Below are positions 7,682-16,316 of a DNA stretch of 64,000 bases, in pieces. The DNA is from Pseudomonas synxantha (GTDB lineage Bacteria > Pseudomonadota > Gammaproteobacteria > Pseudomonadales > Pseudomonadaceae): contig NZ_LT629786.1 of assembly GCF_900105675.1 (NCBI RefSeq), positions 2,790,001 to 2,854,000 of the forward strand. Direction: 5' to 3'. The translations under genes were made by a program, and so were the position numbers. Positions within the stretch are counted from its first letter, which is position 1. Every line of letters starts with the position of its first letter. Below the pieces are notes generated by a model, which was not told the DNA's origin, searched no databases, and worked only from the letters and a program-made list of their open reading frames with translations.

Positions 7682-8512
7682 TCAGTCCAGGTCACTCGCG
7701 TCATGCCGTTCGGGCAACTGCTCCTCACCCGACACCCTGTTCACCCGCCGCCCGCGCTGCACCGCCGGCCGGGCGTCAATTGCGTCGGCCCAGCGCAGCA
7801 GGTGCTTGTATTCATGCACCGAGAGAAACTCCGCCGAGTCGCCATACAAGCGGCCCTTGACCAGCCCACCGTACCAGGGCCAGATGGCGATATCGGCAAT
7901 GGTGTACTCATCGCCGGCGATGTACTCGCTCACCGCCAGGCGCTTGTCCAGCACGTCCAGCTGACGCTTGGCTTCCATGGCAAAGCGGTTGATCGGGTAC
8001 TCCATCTTGCTCGGCGCATACGCATAGAAATGCCCGAAGCCACCCCCCAGGTAAGGCGCGCTACCCATCTGCCAGAACAACCATGACAGGCATTCAGCCC
8101 GGGCCGCGGGCTCGCTGGGCAAGAACGCGCCGAATTTCTCGGCCAGGTACTGCAGGATCGCGCCGGACTCGAACACCCGAATCGGCGTTGCACCGCTGCG
8201 GTCCATCAGGGCCGGAATCTTCGAATTCGGGTTCACCGCCACGAAGCCACTGCCGAACTGGTCGCCGTCGCCGATCTTGATCAGCCAGGCGTCGTATTCG
8301 GCGCCGGTATGCCCGAGGGCCAGCAACTCTTCAAGCAGGATCGTGACCTTCTGCCCGTTGGGCGTGGCCAGGGAATACAGCTGCAGCGGATGCTTGCCGA
8401 TCGGCAGCTCTTTATCGTGGGTAGCACCGGCGATGGGCCGGTTGATACTGGCGAAGGTGCCGCCGCTCTCGGTGTCCCAGGTCCAGACCTTTGGGGGTAG
8501 ATAGTCAGCCAT
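7682..8512 (-). CDS. yghU: Glutathione-dependent disulfide-bond oxidoreductase YghU
   Basis: 276 residues, collinear with E. coli YghU: PKVWTWD and INRP at the N-terminus, GKHPLQLYSLATPNGQK, ALGHTGAEYDAWLI, NPNSKIPAL, RVFESGAIL, the GGGFGHFY segment, GDEYTIADIAIWPW, and ERHDASD near the end. The family is a nu-class GST that binds two glutathiones and reduces disulfides or organic peroxides in the cytoplasm. The family Thr/Asn active-site region is retained. It stands alone, convergent with the binding-protein gene. Confidence 0.95.
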   Translation of the reverse strand: MADYLPPKVWTWDTESGGTFASINRPIAGATHDKELPIGKHPLQLYSLATPNGQKVTILLEELLALGHTGAEYDAWLIKIGDGDQFGSGFVAVNPNSKIPALMDRSGATPIRVFESGAILQYLAEKFGAFLPSEPAARAECLSWLFWQMGSAPYLGGGFGHFYAYAPSKMEYPINRFAMEAKRQLDVLDKRLAVSEYIAGDEYTIADIAIWPWYGGLVKGRLYGDSAEFLSVHEYKHLLRWADAIDARPAVQRGRRVNRVSGEEQLPERHDASDLD

Positions 8513-8554
8513 GCCACTGCTCCTCAGGGATTGTGATCAACGAAGCGTTCCAGA

Positions 8555-9784
8555 CTAAACCAAAGACGGGTGGTGCGTCACACCGGCATCCCGGCCTTGT
8601 CGAGGCACCTGTACGCGCAGGGCGATAAGCAAGGCCGCGAGCAACATCAATACACCCGCACCCACAAATACCCCACCAATGCCGCTGACGCTGAACATCA
8701 ACCCGCCACCGGCAGCCCCTGCGGCAATCGCCGACTGCACCGAAGCGACCACCATGCCGCCGGCACTTTCGGCCTGGTCCGGCACGGCACGGGCGACCCA
8801 ATTGGACCATGCCACCGGTACGCCGCCGAACGCCATGCCCCACAGCGCCAGGAGCAACGCCTGGCCCGGCAGTGACACCGGCAGCCAGACCAGGGCCAGC
8901 GCCGCAATGCCCACCAGCACCGGCATCAGTACCAACGTCCCACGCGGGTGGCGCACCAGTAGCCAACCGGCGAGCAAGGTGCCGACGAAATTCGCCACGC
9001 CGAAGCCCAGCAGCATCAGGGCCAGCCCTTGGGTATCGACGCCGGTGGTGCTTTCCAGGAACGGGCGAATATAGGTGAACAATGCGAAATGCGCGGTGTG
9101 CACCAGCACGCAACCGAACATACCCATGGCGATGCCCGGACGCAGCAACACCTCCAGCACGGTGCGCAGGCGCGCGGTGCCATTGGGCACCAGGCGCGGC
9201 AGGGTGAACGCCTGGAACGCCAGGGTCACACCGCCCACGGCAGCCGCCGCGATAAACGCACTGCGCCAGCCGTACAGGCCACCCAAGTAGCTGCCCAGCG
9301 GCACGGCGACCACCGTGCCCGCCGCAATCCCGCTGAAGATGATCGACAGCGCACGTGGCAGGGATGCCGCCGGCACCAGGCGCATGGCCACCGCCGCCGC
9401 CATGCTCCAGAAGCCGCCCAGGGCGATGCCCAGCAGGATGCGCATCAACAACAGCACGGTCAGGCTGGAAGACAGCGCCACCAGCAGGTTGGAGGCGATC
9501 ATCAGCGTGGAGAACCCCAGCAGCACCACGCGCCGATCGATGCTTCGGGTCAGGCCGGGCACCAGCAAGCCGGCAAACAACGCCACCACCGCCGTCACCG
9601 TCACGGCCTGGCCGGCCAGCGCTTCCGAAACACCCAGGTCCAAGGCCATGGGGGTCAACAAACTGGCCGGCAGGTATTCCGCCGTCAGCAAACCGAACAC
9701 CCCCATTGCCAAAGAAAATACCGCCAGCCAGGCCGGCTCCGTCACCACCCCGGCAGGGGCTTGGGCTGCATACTCACTCATCAC
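8555..9784 (-). CDS. MFS exporter, DHA1 family, NepI-like
   Basis: 409 residues with about 12 hydrophobic segments. Sequence resembles the purine-ribonucleoside exporter NepI: an N-terminal AVFSLAMGVFGLLTAEYLP, SLLTPMALDLGVSEALAGQ, the loop-2/3 region DRRVVLLG, and GGFWSMAAAVAMRLVP. It is divergent from an AraC-type regulator that may control it. The start could be either of two adjacent ATGs (9784 or 9781). Proton-driven export of a small polar compound is expected; the substrate is open. Confidence 0.85.
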   Translation of the reverse strand: MMSEYAAQAPAGVVTEPAWLAVFSLAMGVFGLLTAEYLPASLLTPMALDLGVSEALAGQAVTVTAVVALFAGLLVPGLTRSIDRRVVLLGFSTLMIASNLLVALSSSLTVLLLMRILLGIALGGFWSMAAAVAMRLVPAASLPRALSIIFSGIAAGTVVAVPLGSYLGGLYGWRSAFIAAAAVGGVTLAFQAFTLPRLVPNGTARLRTVLEVLLRPGIAMGMFGCVLVHTAHFALFTYIRPFLESTTGVDTQGLALMLLGFGVANFVGTLLAGWLLVRHPRGTLVLMPVLVGIAALALVWLPVSLPGQALLLALWGMAFGGVPVAWSNWVARAVPDQAESAGGMVVASVQSAIAAGAAGGGLMFSVSGIGGVFVGAGVLMLLAALLIALRVQVPRQGRDAGVTHHPSLV

Positions 9785-9843
9785 AGGTCATCCTCAAATC
9801 ATTAGCAAGGCGACAAGTCTAGGTTTGCCTGGCAGGATGATCT

Positions 9844-10833
9844 ATGATGCAAACCCTTGAGTTTTTGACCGAAACCCCGACCATGACTGCCGCGGATGCT
9901 TTTACCCTGTCTTCCGACCTGATCAATGAACTGTTGCGCGGTATGCGCCTGCGCGGTGTGCAGTACCGGCGCATCCAGGCCGGGCCGACCTTCGGCATGG
10001 GCTTTGGCGCCAAGCCCGGCCATGCCTATTTCCACTTTCTCGCGGCCGGCCACGTGACCTTGCGCGGCGAGGATGGCGACCTTTTCGAACTGTCGGCGGG
10101 CAATGCGGTGTTCATCGCCCATGGCGGCGCGCATGCACTGTTATCCGACGCAAGCACCGATGTGCAAGACATCGGCGATTTCGACAGCGCCCCGCTGGGA
10201 GACGCCGTCTGCGCCGTGGATGCGTCACCCGAGACCGCCCCCAGCACTCTGCTGTTCAGCGCCTGCATGGAGTTCGAACTCGGCAGCATCCAGGGGCTTG
10301 GCAACCTGATGCCAACGCTGATGCTGATCGATGCCGGGGGCCAGCGTTACCCCGGCCTGATGCCGATCCTGGCGGTGATGGAACGGGAAGTCTCCACGGC
10401 CCGGATCGGCTTTGCCGGCATCCTCGCGCGCCTGGCCGATGTGGTGGCGGCGATGATCGTACGCGGCTGGGTCGAATGTGCCTGCGGCAACGCCTCGGGC
10501 CTGGTGGCGGCGCTACGCGACCCACGCCTGGCCCGCGCTCTCCTCGCCCTGCACCAGCAGCCGGGCCGCGACTGGAGCGTGGCGGAACTGGCAGCGCAGT
10601 GCCATACCTCGCGCTCGGTATTTGCCGATCGCTTCCAGGCCATCCTCGGCATACCGCCGTTGCGCTACGCCACGGAACTGCGCATGCGCCTGGCCAGCCA
10701 GTGGCTGACGCTGGAGCGCATGCCCATCGAAACCGTCGCGCAACGCCTCGGCTACACCTCCCAGGCGGCGTTCAGCCGTGCCTTCAAGCGCATCACCGGG
10801 CAACCGCCCGGGGCGGCCCGCAGTTCAATGTAG
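9844..10833 (+). CDS. AraC-family regulator with cupin sensor
   Basis: 329 residues. The N-terminal AraC_binding/cupin_6-type domain (about 20-190, HFLAAGHVTL and NAVFIAHGGAH) is followed by two helix-turn-helix motifs (about 225-325), including DWSVAELAAQCHTSRSVFA and PIETVAQRLGYTSQAAFSRA. This class often sits beside, and controls, efflux or detoxification genes; here the divergent NepI-like exporter is the obvious target. ATGATG at 9844/9847 offers alternative starts; a further in-frame ATG is at 9883. Confidence 0.85.
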   Translation: MMQTLEFLTETPTMTAADAFTLSSDLINELLRGMRLRGVQYRRIQAGPTFGMGFGAKPGHAYFHFLAAGHVTLRGEDGDLFELSAGNAVFIAHGGAHALLSDASTDVQDIGDFDSAPLGDAVCAVDASPETAPSTLLFSACMEFELGSIQGLGNLMPTLMLIDAGGQRYPGLMPILAVMEREVSTARIGFAGILARLADVVAAMIVRGWVECACGNASGLVAALRDPRLARALLALHQQPGRDWSVAELAAQCHTSRSVFADRFQAILGIPPLRYATELRMRLASQWLTLERMPIETVAQRLGYTSQAAFSRAFKRITGQPPGAARSSM

Positions 10834-10918
10834 CGACTGCCCCTTCAAGCATTGCGCACCTTGATCATGAAGCCTTAATCTCGTCAGCCAATCACACCGC
10901 GAAAGCAATGGAGGCTGC

Positions 10919-11515
10919 ATGAAACTGGTCGGAATGCTGGACTCGCCCTACGTACGCCGCGTGGCGATTTCCCTGGACTTGTATGGGGTGGAGTTTGTGC
11001 ATGAGCCGCTGTCGGTGTTCAGCACCTTCGCGGAGTTTTCCCAGGTCAACCCGGTGGTCAAGGCGCCCACCCTGGTGCTGGATGACGGGACAATGCTGAT
11101 GGATTCGAGCCTGATCCTCGACTACCTCGAAACCTTGGCGCCAGCTGACAAGAAGCTGCTGCCCCAACAACCGGCGGCACGCGCCCACGACCTGCACCTG
11201 CTCGGGTTGGCCCTCGCGGCCTGTGAAAAGAGCGTGCAGATCGTCTATGAACACAAACTGCGCCCAGCCGAAAAGCTGCATGCGCCGTGGATAGAGCGGG
11301 TCAGCCGGCAATTGCTGGCGGCTTATGCGTTGCTGGACAAGCAACTGGACAACGGCGAAGCGCTGACCCAGGCATCAATTACGGCGGCGGTCGCCTGGTC
11401 GTTCAGCCAGTTCACTGTGGCCTCGGTGGTGAAGGCCGATGCGTTCCCCAACCTCAAGCGCCATGCTGAACGCCTGGAACAGCACCCGGCGTTCAAGCGT
11501 TATCCCATCGCATAA
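10919..11515 (+). CDS. Glutathione S-transferase family protein
   Basis: 198 residues. The N-terminal thioredoxin-like half has the SPYVRRVAI segment where GSTs place their Ser/Cys, the cis-proline VKAPTLVL and the glutathione-contact DSSLILDYLE; the C-terminal half is all-helical. GGAGG-type ribosome site just upstream (GGAGGC). Resembles YibF-like bacterial GSTs. It is monocistronic and followed by a REPIN. Substrate unknown. Confidence 0.88.
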   Translation: MKLVGMLDSPYVRRVAISLDLYGVEFVHEPLSVFSTFAEFSQVNPVVKAPTLVLDDGTMLMDSSLILDYLETLAPADKKLLPQQPAARAHDLHLLGLALAACEKSVQIVYEHKLRPAEKLHAPWIERVSRQLLAAYALLDKQLDNGEALTQASITAAVAWSFSQFTVASVVKADAFPNLKRHAERLEQHPAFKRYPIA

Positions 11516-11527
11516 ACACCACTGTTC

Positions 11528-11620
11528 AAATGTGGGAGGGGGCTTGCTCCCGATGGCGGCGGGTCAGCTGATGCATCTGTAGCTGATCCACCGCGATCGG
11601 GAGCAAGCCCCCTCCCACAC
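11528..11620. repeat. REPIN (inverted REP pair)
   Basis: Two REPs in opposite orientation: GTGGGAGGGGGCTTGCTCCC at the left, and GGGAGCAAGCCCCCTCCCAC at the right, with a short CAGCTGATG spacer region. It lies between the convergent GST and SDR genes. Confidence 0.75.
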
Positions 11621-11650
11621 TCGACCTTCGTCGTTTTGGTAATCGCGTTT

Positions 11651-12418
11651 CTACACCCAACCGCCGTCAACGATGAAGTTCTGCGCCGAGCACATTGCCG
11701 AGGCGTCCGAGGCCAAAAACAACGCCATATTGGCGATGTGTTCCGGCATCACACTGCCGGGCAGGCATTGGCTGCGGGCGATGAGTTCCCTGGCCGCATC
11801 GTCAACCCACATGGCCAGTTGCTTTTCCGTCATCACCCAGCCCGGCACCAGCGTATTGACGCGGATATGGCTGGGCCCCAGCTCCCGCGCCAGGCCGCGG
11901 GTCATGCCGTGGGCCGCGGCCTTGCTGGCGGCGTACACCGGGTAGCCGGCCGAGGCCATCATCCAGCCGACCGATCCCAGGTTGATGATCGAGCCACCAC
12001 CGGCCTCTTTCATCATCGGCACCACCGCCTTGGCGGCGAAGAAGGCGTGCTTGAGGTTGACCGCAATCAGCTGGTCGAACATTTGCGAGTCGATTTCTTC
12101 CAGGCTGTGGCGCACGTCATTGGCCGCATTGTTCACCAGCACCGTGATCGGCCCCAGCGACTGCTCGAAGCGCCCGATGGCGGCGCGGTAGCCAATTTCG
12201 TCGGTGATGTCGCAGCACTCGAACTCCACGGTAAGCCCTTGGGAATTCAACAGCGCGGCCAAGCGTTCGCCCTGGCTTTGCGCACGGTCCACGAAACCCA
12301 CCTTGGCGCCTTGCGCGGCGAAGGCGCGCACCATGAACTCGCCAATCCCCGAGGCACCGCCGGAAATCAGCACGGTTTTGTCCTTGAGGTCGGGATAAAT
12401 CGCTTGCTGGGTAGTCAT
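11651..12418 (-). CDS. SDR-family sugar 1-dehydrogenase (probable L-arabinose/D-galactose dehydrogenase)
   Basis: 255 residues with the classical SDR layout: cofactor motif GGASGIG near residue 20, NNAA near 96, catalytic Ser in NLGSVGW near 148, YAASK near 161, and a C-terminal DGGWV. The chromosomal context (lactonase, acid dehydratases, semialdehyde dehydrogenase, arabinose-type ABC importer) suggests it oxidises L-arabinose at C1 to the lactone, the first step of the oxidative pathway. It is divergent from the periplasmic epimerase gene, not in the main operon. A generic SDR role cannot be excluded by sequence alone. Confidence 0.8.
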   Translation of the reverse strand: MTTQQAIYPDLKDKTVLISGGASGIGEFMVRAFAAQGAKVGFVDRAQSQGERLAALLNSQGLTVEFECCDITDEIGYRAAIGRFEQSLGPITVLVNNAANDVRHSLEEIDSQMFDQLIAVNLKHAFFAAKAVVPMMKEAGGGSIINLGSVGWMMASAGYPVYAASKAAAHGMTRGLARELGPSHIRVNTLVPGWVMTEKQLAMWVDDAARELIARSQCLPGSVMPEHIANMALFLASDASAMCSAQNFIVDGGWV

Positions 12419-12513
12419 ATCAGTGATCGCTCTGCTTAATTAGTCTTATTTTATTTTGCAAACACGCCGTTAAAGGCTATAAATCCGGGGTCATTACGAC
12501 AAAATATCTCAAA

Positions 12514-12526
12514 TTAGTAGAACTAT
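12514..12526. promoter_or_regulatory. Candidate GntR (FadR-type) operator upstream of the epimerase gene
   Basis: TTAGTAGAACTAT contains TAGTAGAACTA, an exact fit to TNGTNNNACNA, the site class of FadR-type GntR regulators. It lies 32 bases before the galM-like ATG. Matching sites are at 22230 and 22304; a weaker copy (TTAGTCTTATTTT) is at 12440 on the SDR side. Confidence 0.6.
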
Positions 12527-12557
12527 TCCATCCAAAACAACAAAAGGAAGTTCGACC

Positions 12558-13706
12558 ATGAAGCACCCTCGTTACCTGCTGTCCGGTCTGGCGCTGTCCA
12601 TGCTGGTCGCCAGCGGCGGCACCCAGGCCGCCGGCCTGACCAGCGAACACAAACCCTTCGGCAAAACCAATGACGGCACCGCCGTCGAACAGTACATATT
12701 GCGCAACAGCCATGGCATGCAAGCCACGGTAATCACCTACGGCGGCGTATTGCAGTCGTTGAAGGTGCCGGACAAACACGGCAAGGTCGACGACGTGGTG
12801 CTGGGCTTCGATGACGTGCAGGGCTATCAGGCCGGCACGGCATTTTTTGGCGCGACCATCGGCCGTTTCGGCAACCGCCTGGCCGGCGGCGCCTTCGAAC
12901 TCGACGGCAAACGCTACCAGGTGCCGCTCAACGACGGTCCCAACTCCCTGCATGGCGGCGCCCAAGGCTTCGACAAGCAGGTATGGCAAGCCCAGCCGGT
13001 CAAGGACAAGGACTCGGTGGGCGTCACCCTCACCTACCTGTCCAAGGACGGTGAAATGGGCTTCCCCGGTAACCTGAAGACCGAAGTCACTTACCGCCTG
13101 AACGACAACAACGAACTGCATATCGACTACAAGGCCACCACCGACAAACCGACGGTGCTCAACCTGACCAACCACAGCTACTTCAACCTCGCCGGCGCGG
13201 GTAACGGCGACATTCTCAAGCAGGTCGCCACCCTGCATGCCAGCCACTACACCCCCGTGAACGCCACCTTGATCCCCACCGGTGAATTGGCGCCCGTCAA
13301 GGGCACGCCGATGGACTTCCTCAAGCCCACGCCTATCGGCCAGCACATCAAGGCGGACCATCCGCAGCTCAAGTTCGCCGAACCGAAACAGGGTGGCTTC
13401 GATTTCAACTGGGCGCTGGACACCAAGGGCGATGTGAAGCAGCTCGCCGCCGAGGTGCATGACCCTGAGTCCGGCCGGCGCTTGCAGCTCTACACCAGCG
13501 AACCGGGTGTGCAGTTCTATACCAGCAACTTCCTCGATGGCTCGGTGAAGGGCAAGGCGGGCAAGACCTATCAGCACTGGAGCGGGTTTACCTTGGAGAC
13601 CCAGCACTTCCCGGATGCGCCTAACCAGCCAGGCTTTGCCTCAACTCGCTTGAACCCTGGGCAGACCTATACCCAACACACCCTCTTCAAGTTCTCCGCC
13701 GATTAA
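12558..13706 (+). CDS. galM: Periplasmic aldose 1-epimerase (GalM family)
   Basis: 382 residues with a signal peptide (hydrophobic stretch ending ASGGTQAAG near 28). GalM motifs: GATIGRFGNRL, LHGG, NLTNHSYFNLAG with the catalytic His, GFDFNWAL, and FTLETQHFPDAPNQPGF with the catalytic Glu. It interconverts alpha and beta anomers of aldoses such as arabinose or galactose before uptake or oxidation. AAAGGAAG precedes the ATG. The gene is divergent from the SDR dehydrogenase with a FadR-type site in between, so both probably belong to the arabinose regulon. The periplasmic location is notable, as many GalM proteins are cytoplasmic. Confidence 0.9.
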   Translation: MKHPRYLLSGLALSMLVASGGTQAAGLTSEHKPFGKTNDGTAVEQYILRNSHGMQATVITYGGVLQSLKVPDKHGKVDDVVLGFDDVQGYQAGTAFFGATIGRFGNRLAGGAFELDGKRYQVPLNDGPNSLHGGAQGFDKQVWQAQPVKDKDSVGVTLTYLSKDGEMGFPGNLKTEVTYRLNDNNELHIDYKATTDKPTVLNLTNHSYFNLAGAGNGDILKQVATLHASHYTPVNATLIPTGELAPVKGTPMDFLKPTPIGQHIKADHPQLKFAEPKQGGFDFNWALDTKGDVKQLAAEVHDPESGRRLQLYTSEPGVQFYTSNFLDGSVKGKAGKTYQHWSGFTLETQHFPDAPNQPGFASTRLNPGQTYTQHTLFKFSAD

Positions 13707-13709
13707 AAC

Positions 13710-13814
13710 TGTGGGAGGGGGCTTGCTCCCGATGGCGGTGGGTCAGTTACAGACGCATCAACTGACCCACCGCCATCGGGAGCAAGTCGAATCGTCGCAC
13801 CGCCCCTCCCACAT
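13710..13814. repeat. REPIN with 27-base perfect inverted arms
   Basis: Arms 13722-13748 and 13760-13786 are perfect inverted repeats around an 11-base loop; the right end continues into the GTGCGACGATTCGA REP variant. It separates the convergent galM and araH genes and probably ends both transcripts. Confidence 0.8.
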
Positions 13815-13835
13815 TGGATCTTCGTATGGCTCGGG

Positions 13836-14804
13836 TTAGCGTTGTTTCATGCGATCGATCACGACAGCCAGCAGCAGGATCGAGCCGCGAATCACGTACT
13901 GGTAAAACGTGTCGATGTTCTTCAGGTTCATCGCGTTCTCGATGATCGCCAGGATCAGCACCCCAGCGATCACATGGCGGATCATGCCGATGCCGCCGCT
14001 CAGCGATACCCCGCCCAGTACGCACGCAGAGATCACCGTCAGCTCGAAGCCCTGGCCGATCATCGGTTGGCCGGAGGTCATGCGCGAGGCCAGGATCACC
14101 CCGGCCAGCGCGCCGATCAGGCCATGGACGGCGAAGATCAGGATCTTGGTGCGGTCCACGTTGACCCCGGCCAGCAGCGCCGCTTCCGGGTTGCCGCCGA
14201 TGGCCATGGTGTTGCGCCCGTAGGTGGTGTAGTTGAGCAGCCAGCCGAAGAACAGGAAGCAGACAATGGTGATCAGGATCGGCACCGGCACGCCAAACAG
14301 TTGGCCGTTGCCGAAGACGAAGAACTGCTCCTCGGACACCCCCACAGCCTTGCCATCGGCAAAGATGTAGGCCAGGCCGCGCACGATCTGCATGGTCGCC
14401 AAGGTGGTGATCAAGGCGTTGACCCGCAGCTTGGCGATCACTATTCCATTGATCAGGCCCACCATCAGGCCCATCAGCAACGCCGCGCCAATGCCCAGCA
14501 TCACGCTGTCGGTATCGCGCATCACAATCGCCGCCACCACCCCGGCGCAGGCAATCACCGAGCCCACCGACAAGTCGAAGTGCCCCGAGGCCAGGCAGAA
14601 CAGCATGGTGCACGCGGCTATGCCGACGGTGGAAATCGCCAGGCCCAGGCCGCGCATGTTCAGCGGCGAAAGGAAGTTATCAATCAGCAAGGCGCACAGC
14701 ACAAAGATGCCCACTGCCGCCAACAGCATCGCCCAGTTGTCGAGCAATGCGCGCATATCGAGGGGTTTGCGTGCCGAGGGCAACGCGTTGGGTTGGGTTG
14801 TCAT
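13836..14804 (-). CDS. araH: Sugar ABC transporter permease AraH-like
   Basis: 322 residues with about 8-10 membrane segments, of the ribose/arabinose permease family (BPD_transp_2). Diagnostic stretches include LASGHFDLSVGSVIACAG, NALITTLATMQIVRGLAYI, TTYGRNTMAIGGNPEAA and ISACVLGGVSLSGG. It forms the membrane channel with the ATPase and binding protein encoded just upstream on the same strand. It is the last gene of an operon running from the MFS gene at 22.1 kb down to here. Confidence 0.92.
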   Translation of the reverse strand: MTTQPNALPSARKPLDMRALLDNWAMLLAAVGIFVLCALLIDNFLSPLNMRGLGLAISTVGIAACTMLFCLASGHFDLSVGSVIACAGVVAAIVMRDTDSVMLGIGAALLMGLMVGLINGIVIAKLRVNALITTLATMQIVRGLAYIFADGKAVGVSEEQFFVFGNGQLFGVPVPILITIVCFLFFGWLLNYTTYGRNTMAIGGNPEAALLAGVNVDRTKILIFAVHGLIGALAGVILASRMTSGQPMIGQGFELTVISACVLGGVSLSGGIGMIRHVIAGVLILAIIENAMNLKNIDTFYQYVIRGSILLLAVVIDRMKQR

Positions 14805-14813
14805 CGTCTTCTC

Positions 14814-16316
14814 TCAGTTCGCCACGCCGCGTGGCAAGGCCAGTTGCAGCAGGTTGGATTCAGTGGCGTGTTCACGCCGTTGTTCGCCACGCAGGGCACC
14901 TTCGCACAGCACCAGAATGCGGTCGGAAATACCCATCACTTCCATCAGGTCGCTGGACACCACGATCACCGCAATGCCGCTGGCCGCCAGGTTATGGATG
15001 ATCTGGTAGATCTCTGACTTGGCGCCGATATCGATGCCACGGGTGGGCTCGTCCAGCAGCAGCACTTTCATCGGCATCGACAGCCAGCGGCCCAGAATGG
15101 CCTTCTGCTGGTTGCCGCCGGAGAGGTACAGGATCTTCTGCGCGGCGTTTGGGGTTTTGACCCGCATCGCCTGGATCTGCCGGTCGGCGTTGCCCTTCTC
15201 CCAGCCGTCGCGCAACAGCCAGCCAAAGGTGGAATGCGCCGCGCGGGCACTGATGTTGATGTTTTCGGCGACGCTGGCCAGCGGGATGATGCCTTCCTTT
15301 TTGCGGTCCTCCGGGCACAGCAACACGCCGGCGGCGATGGCGTCGCGCGGTGAGCGCAACTGCAGCGCTTGCCCGCACAGCTCCAGGCTGCCGGCGCTGG
15401 CGCGCTCCAGGCCGCTGAGCAAACGAAACAGCTCGGTGCGCCCCGCGCCCACCAGCCCGAACAGGCCGAGGATCTCGCCCTTGCGCACCTGGAAACTGAT
15501 CGGCTCACGCAGCCCCGGGCCGAGCAGGCCGTCGACCTTGAGCGCCACCTCGCCCTGCTCCCGCGGGCGGTAGTCGTAGATGTCCTGGATATCGCGGCCG
15601 ACCATGCAGGTCACCAACTGGTCGTGGGTCAGGCTGCTCATGTCTTCGAAGGTGCGCACATAGCGACCGTCCTTGAACACCGTCACCGCATCGCAGATAC
15701 GGAACACCTCTTCCATGCGGTGCGACACGTAGAGCACCACTTTGCCCTCGTCACGCAGGCGCGCAATGATCGCCATCAGCCGGTCGATTTCCCGCGCCGA
15801 CAAGCTGCTGGTGGGTTCATCGAAGGCGATCACGTTGGCGCCACGGGACAGCGCCTTGGCGATTTCCACCAGTTGGCGCTGGCCCAGGGACAGGCGCCCG
15901 AGTTTCTCGTCGGGGTCGATCTCATCGGCCAGGCCCTTGAGGCACGCCAGCGCCTGCTGGCGCAGCAGGCCGCGATTGACCACGCCCAGGCGCGTCGGCA
16001 AGTGCCCGAGGAACAGGTTCTCGGCGACGCTCATTTCCGGCACCAGGTGCAGTTCCTGGTGGATCACCGCGACGCCGCTGGCGATGCTGTCGGCAGCGTT
16101 TTTAAACGCCATGACCTGCGCGCCGATCTGCACGCTGCCGCTGCTGGGGATGTAGGCGCCACCGAGGATTTTCAGCAGCGTCGACTTGCCCGCACCGTTC
16201 TCGCCCATCAGGGCGTGCACCTGCCCCGGGTGGGCGGTGAAGCTGATGCCGTCCAACGCCTTGACCCCGGGAAAGGTTTTGCCGATCGCGTCGAAACGCA
16301 GGGCCGCAGCGGTCAT
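14814..16316 (-). CDS. araG: Sugar ABC transporter ATPase AraG-like (two nucleotide-binding domains)
   Basis: About 500 residues, two fused ABC domains as usual for pentose/hexose importers. First domain: Walker A GENGAGKST, signature LSLGQRQLVEIAKAL, Walker B VIAFDEPTS. Second domain has a degenerate Walker A region (LFGLVGAGRTE) and signature LSGGNQQKAIL with LLLDEPTRGID. ATG at 16316 overlaps the TGA of the binding-protein gene (ATGA), so the two are translationally coupled; a GTG at 16322 is the alternative start. Confidence 0.93.
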   Translation of the reverse strand: MTAAALRFDAIGKTFPGVKALDGISFTAHPGQVHALMGENGAGKSTLLKILGGAYIPSSGSVQIGAQVMAFKNAADSIASGVAVIHQELHLVPEMSVAENLFLGHLPTRLGVVNRGLLRQQALACLKGLADEIDPDEKLGRLSLGQRQLVEIAKALSRGANVIAFDEPTSSLSAREIDRLMAIIARLRDEGKVVLYVSHRMEEVFRICDAVTVFKDGRYVRTFEDMSSLTHDQLVTCMVGRDIQDIYDYRPREQGEVALKVDGLLGPGLREPISFQVRKGEILGLFGLVGAGRTELFRLLSGLERASAGSLELCGQALQLRSPRDAIAAGVLLCPEDRKKEGIIPLASVAENINISARAAHSTFGWLLRDGWEKGNADRQIQAMRVKTPNAAQKILYLSGGNQQKAILGRWLSMPMKVLLLDEPTRGIDIGAKSEIYQIIHNLAASGIAVIVVSSDLMEVMGISDRILVLCEGALRGEQRREHATESNLLQLALPRGVAN

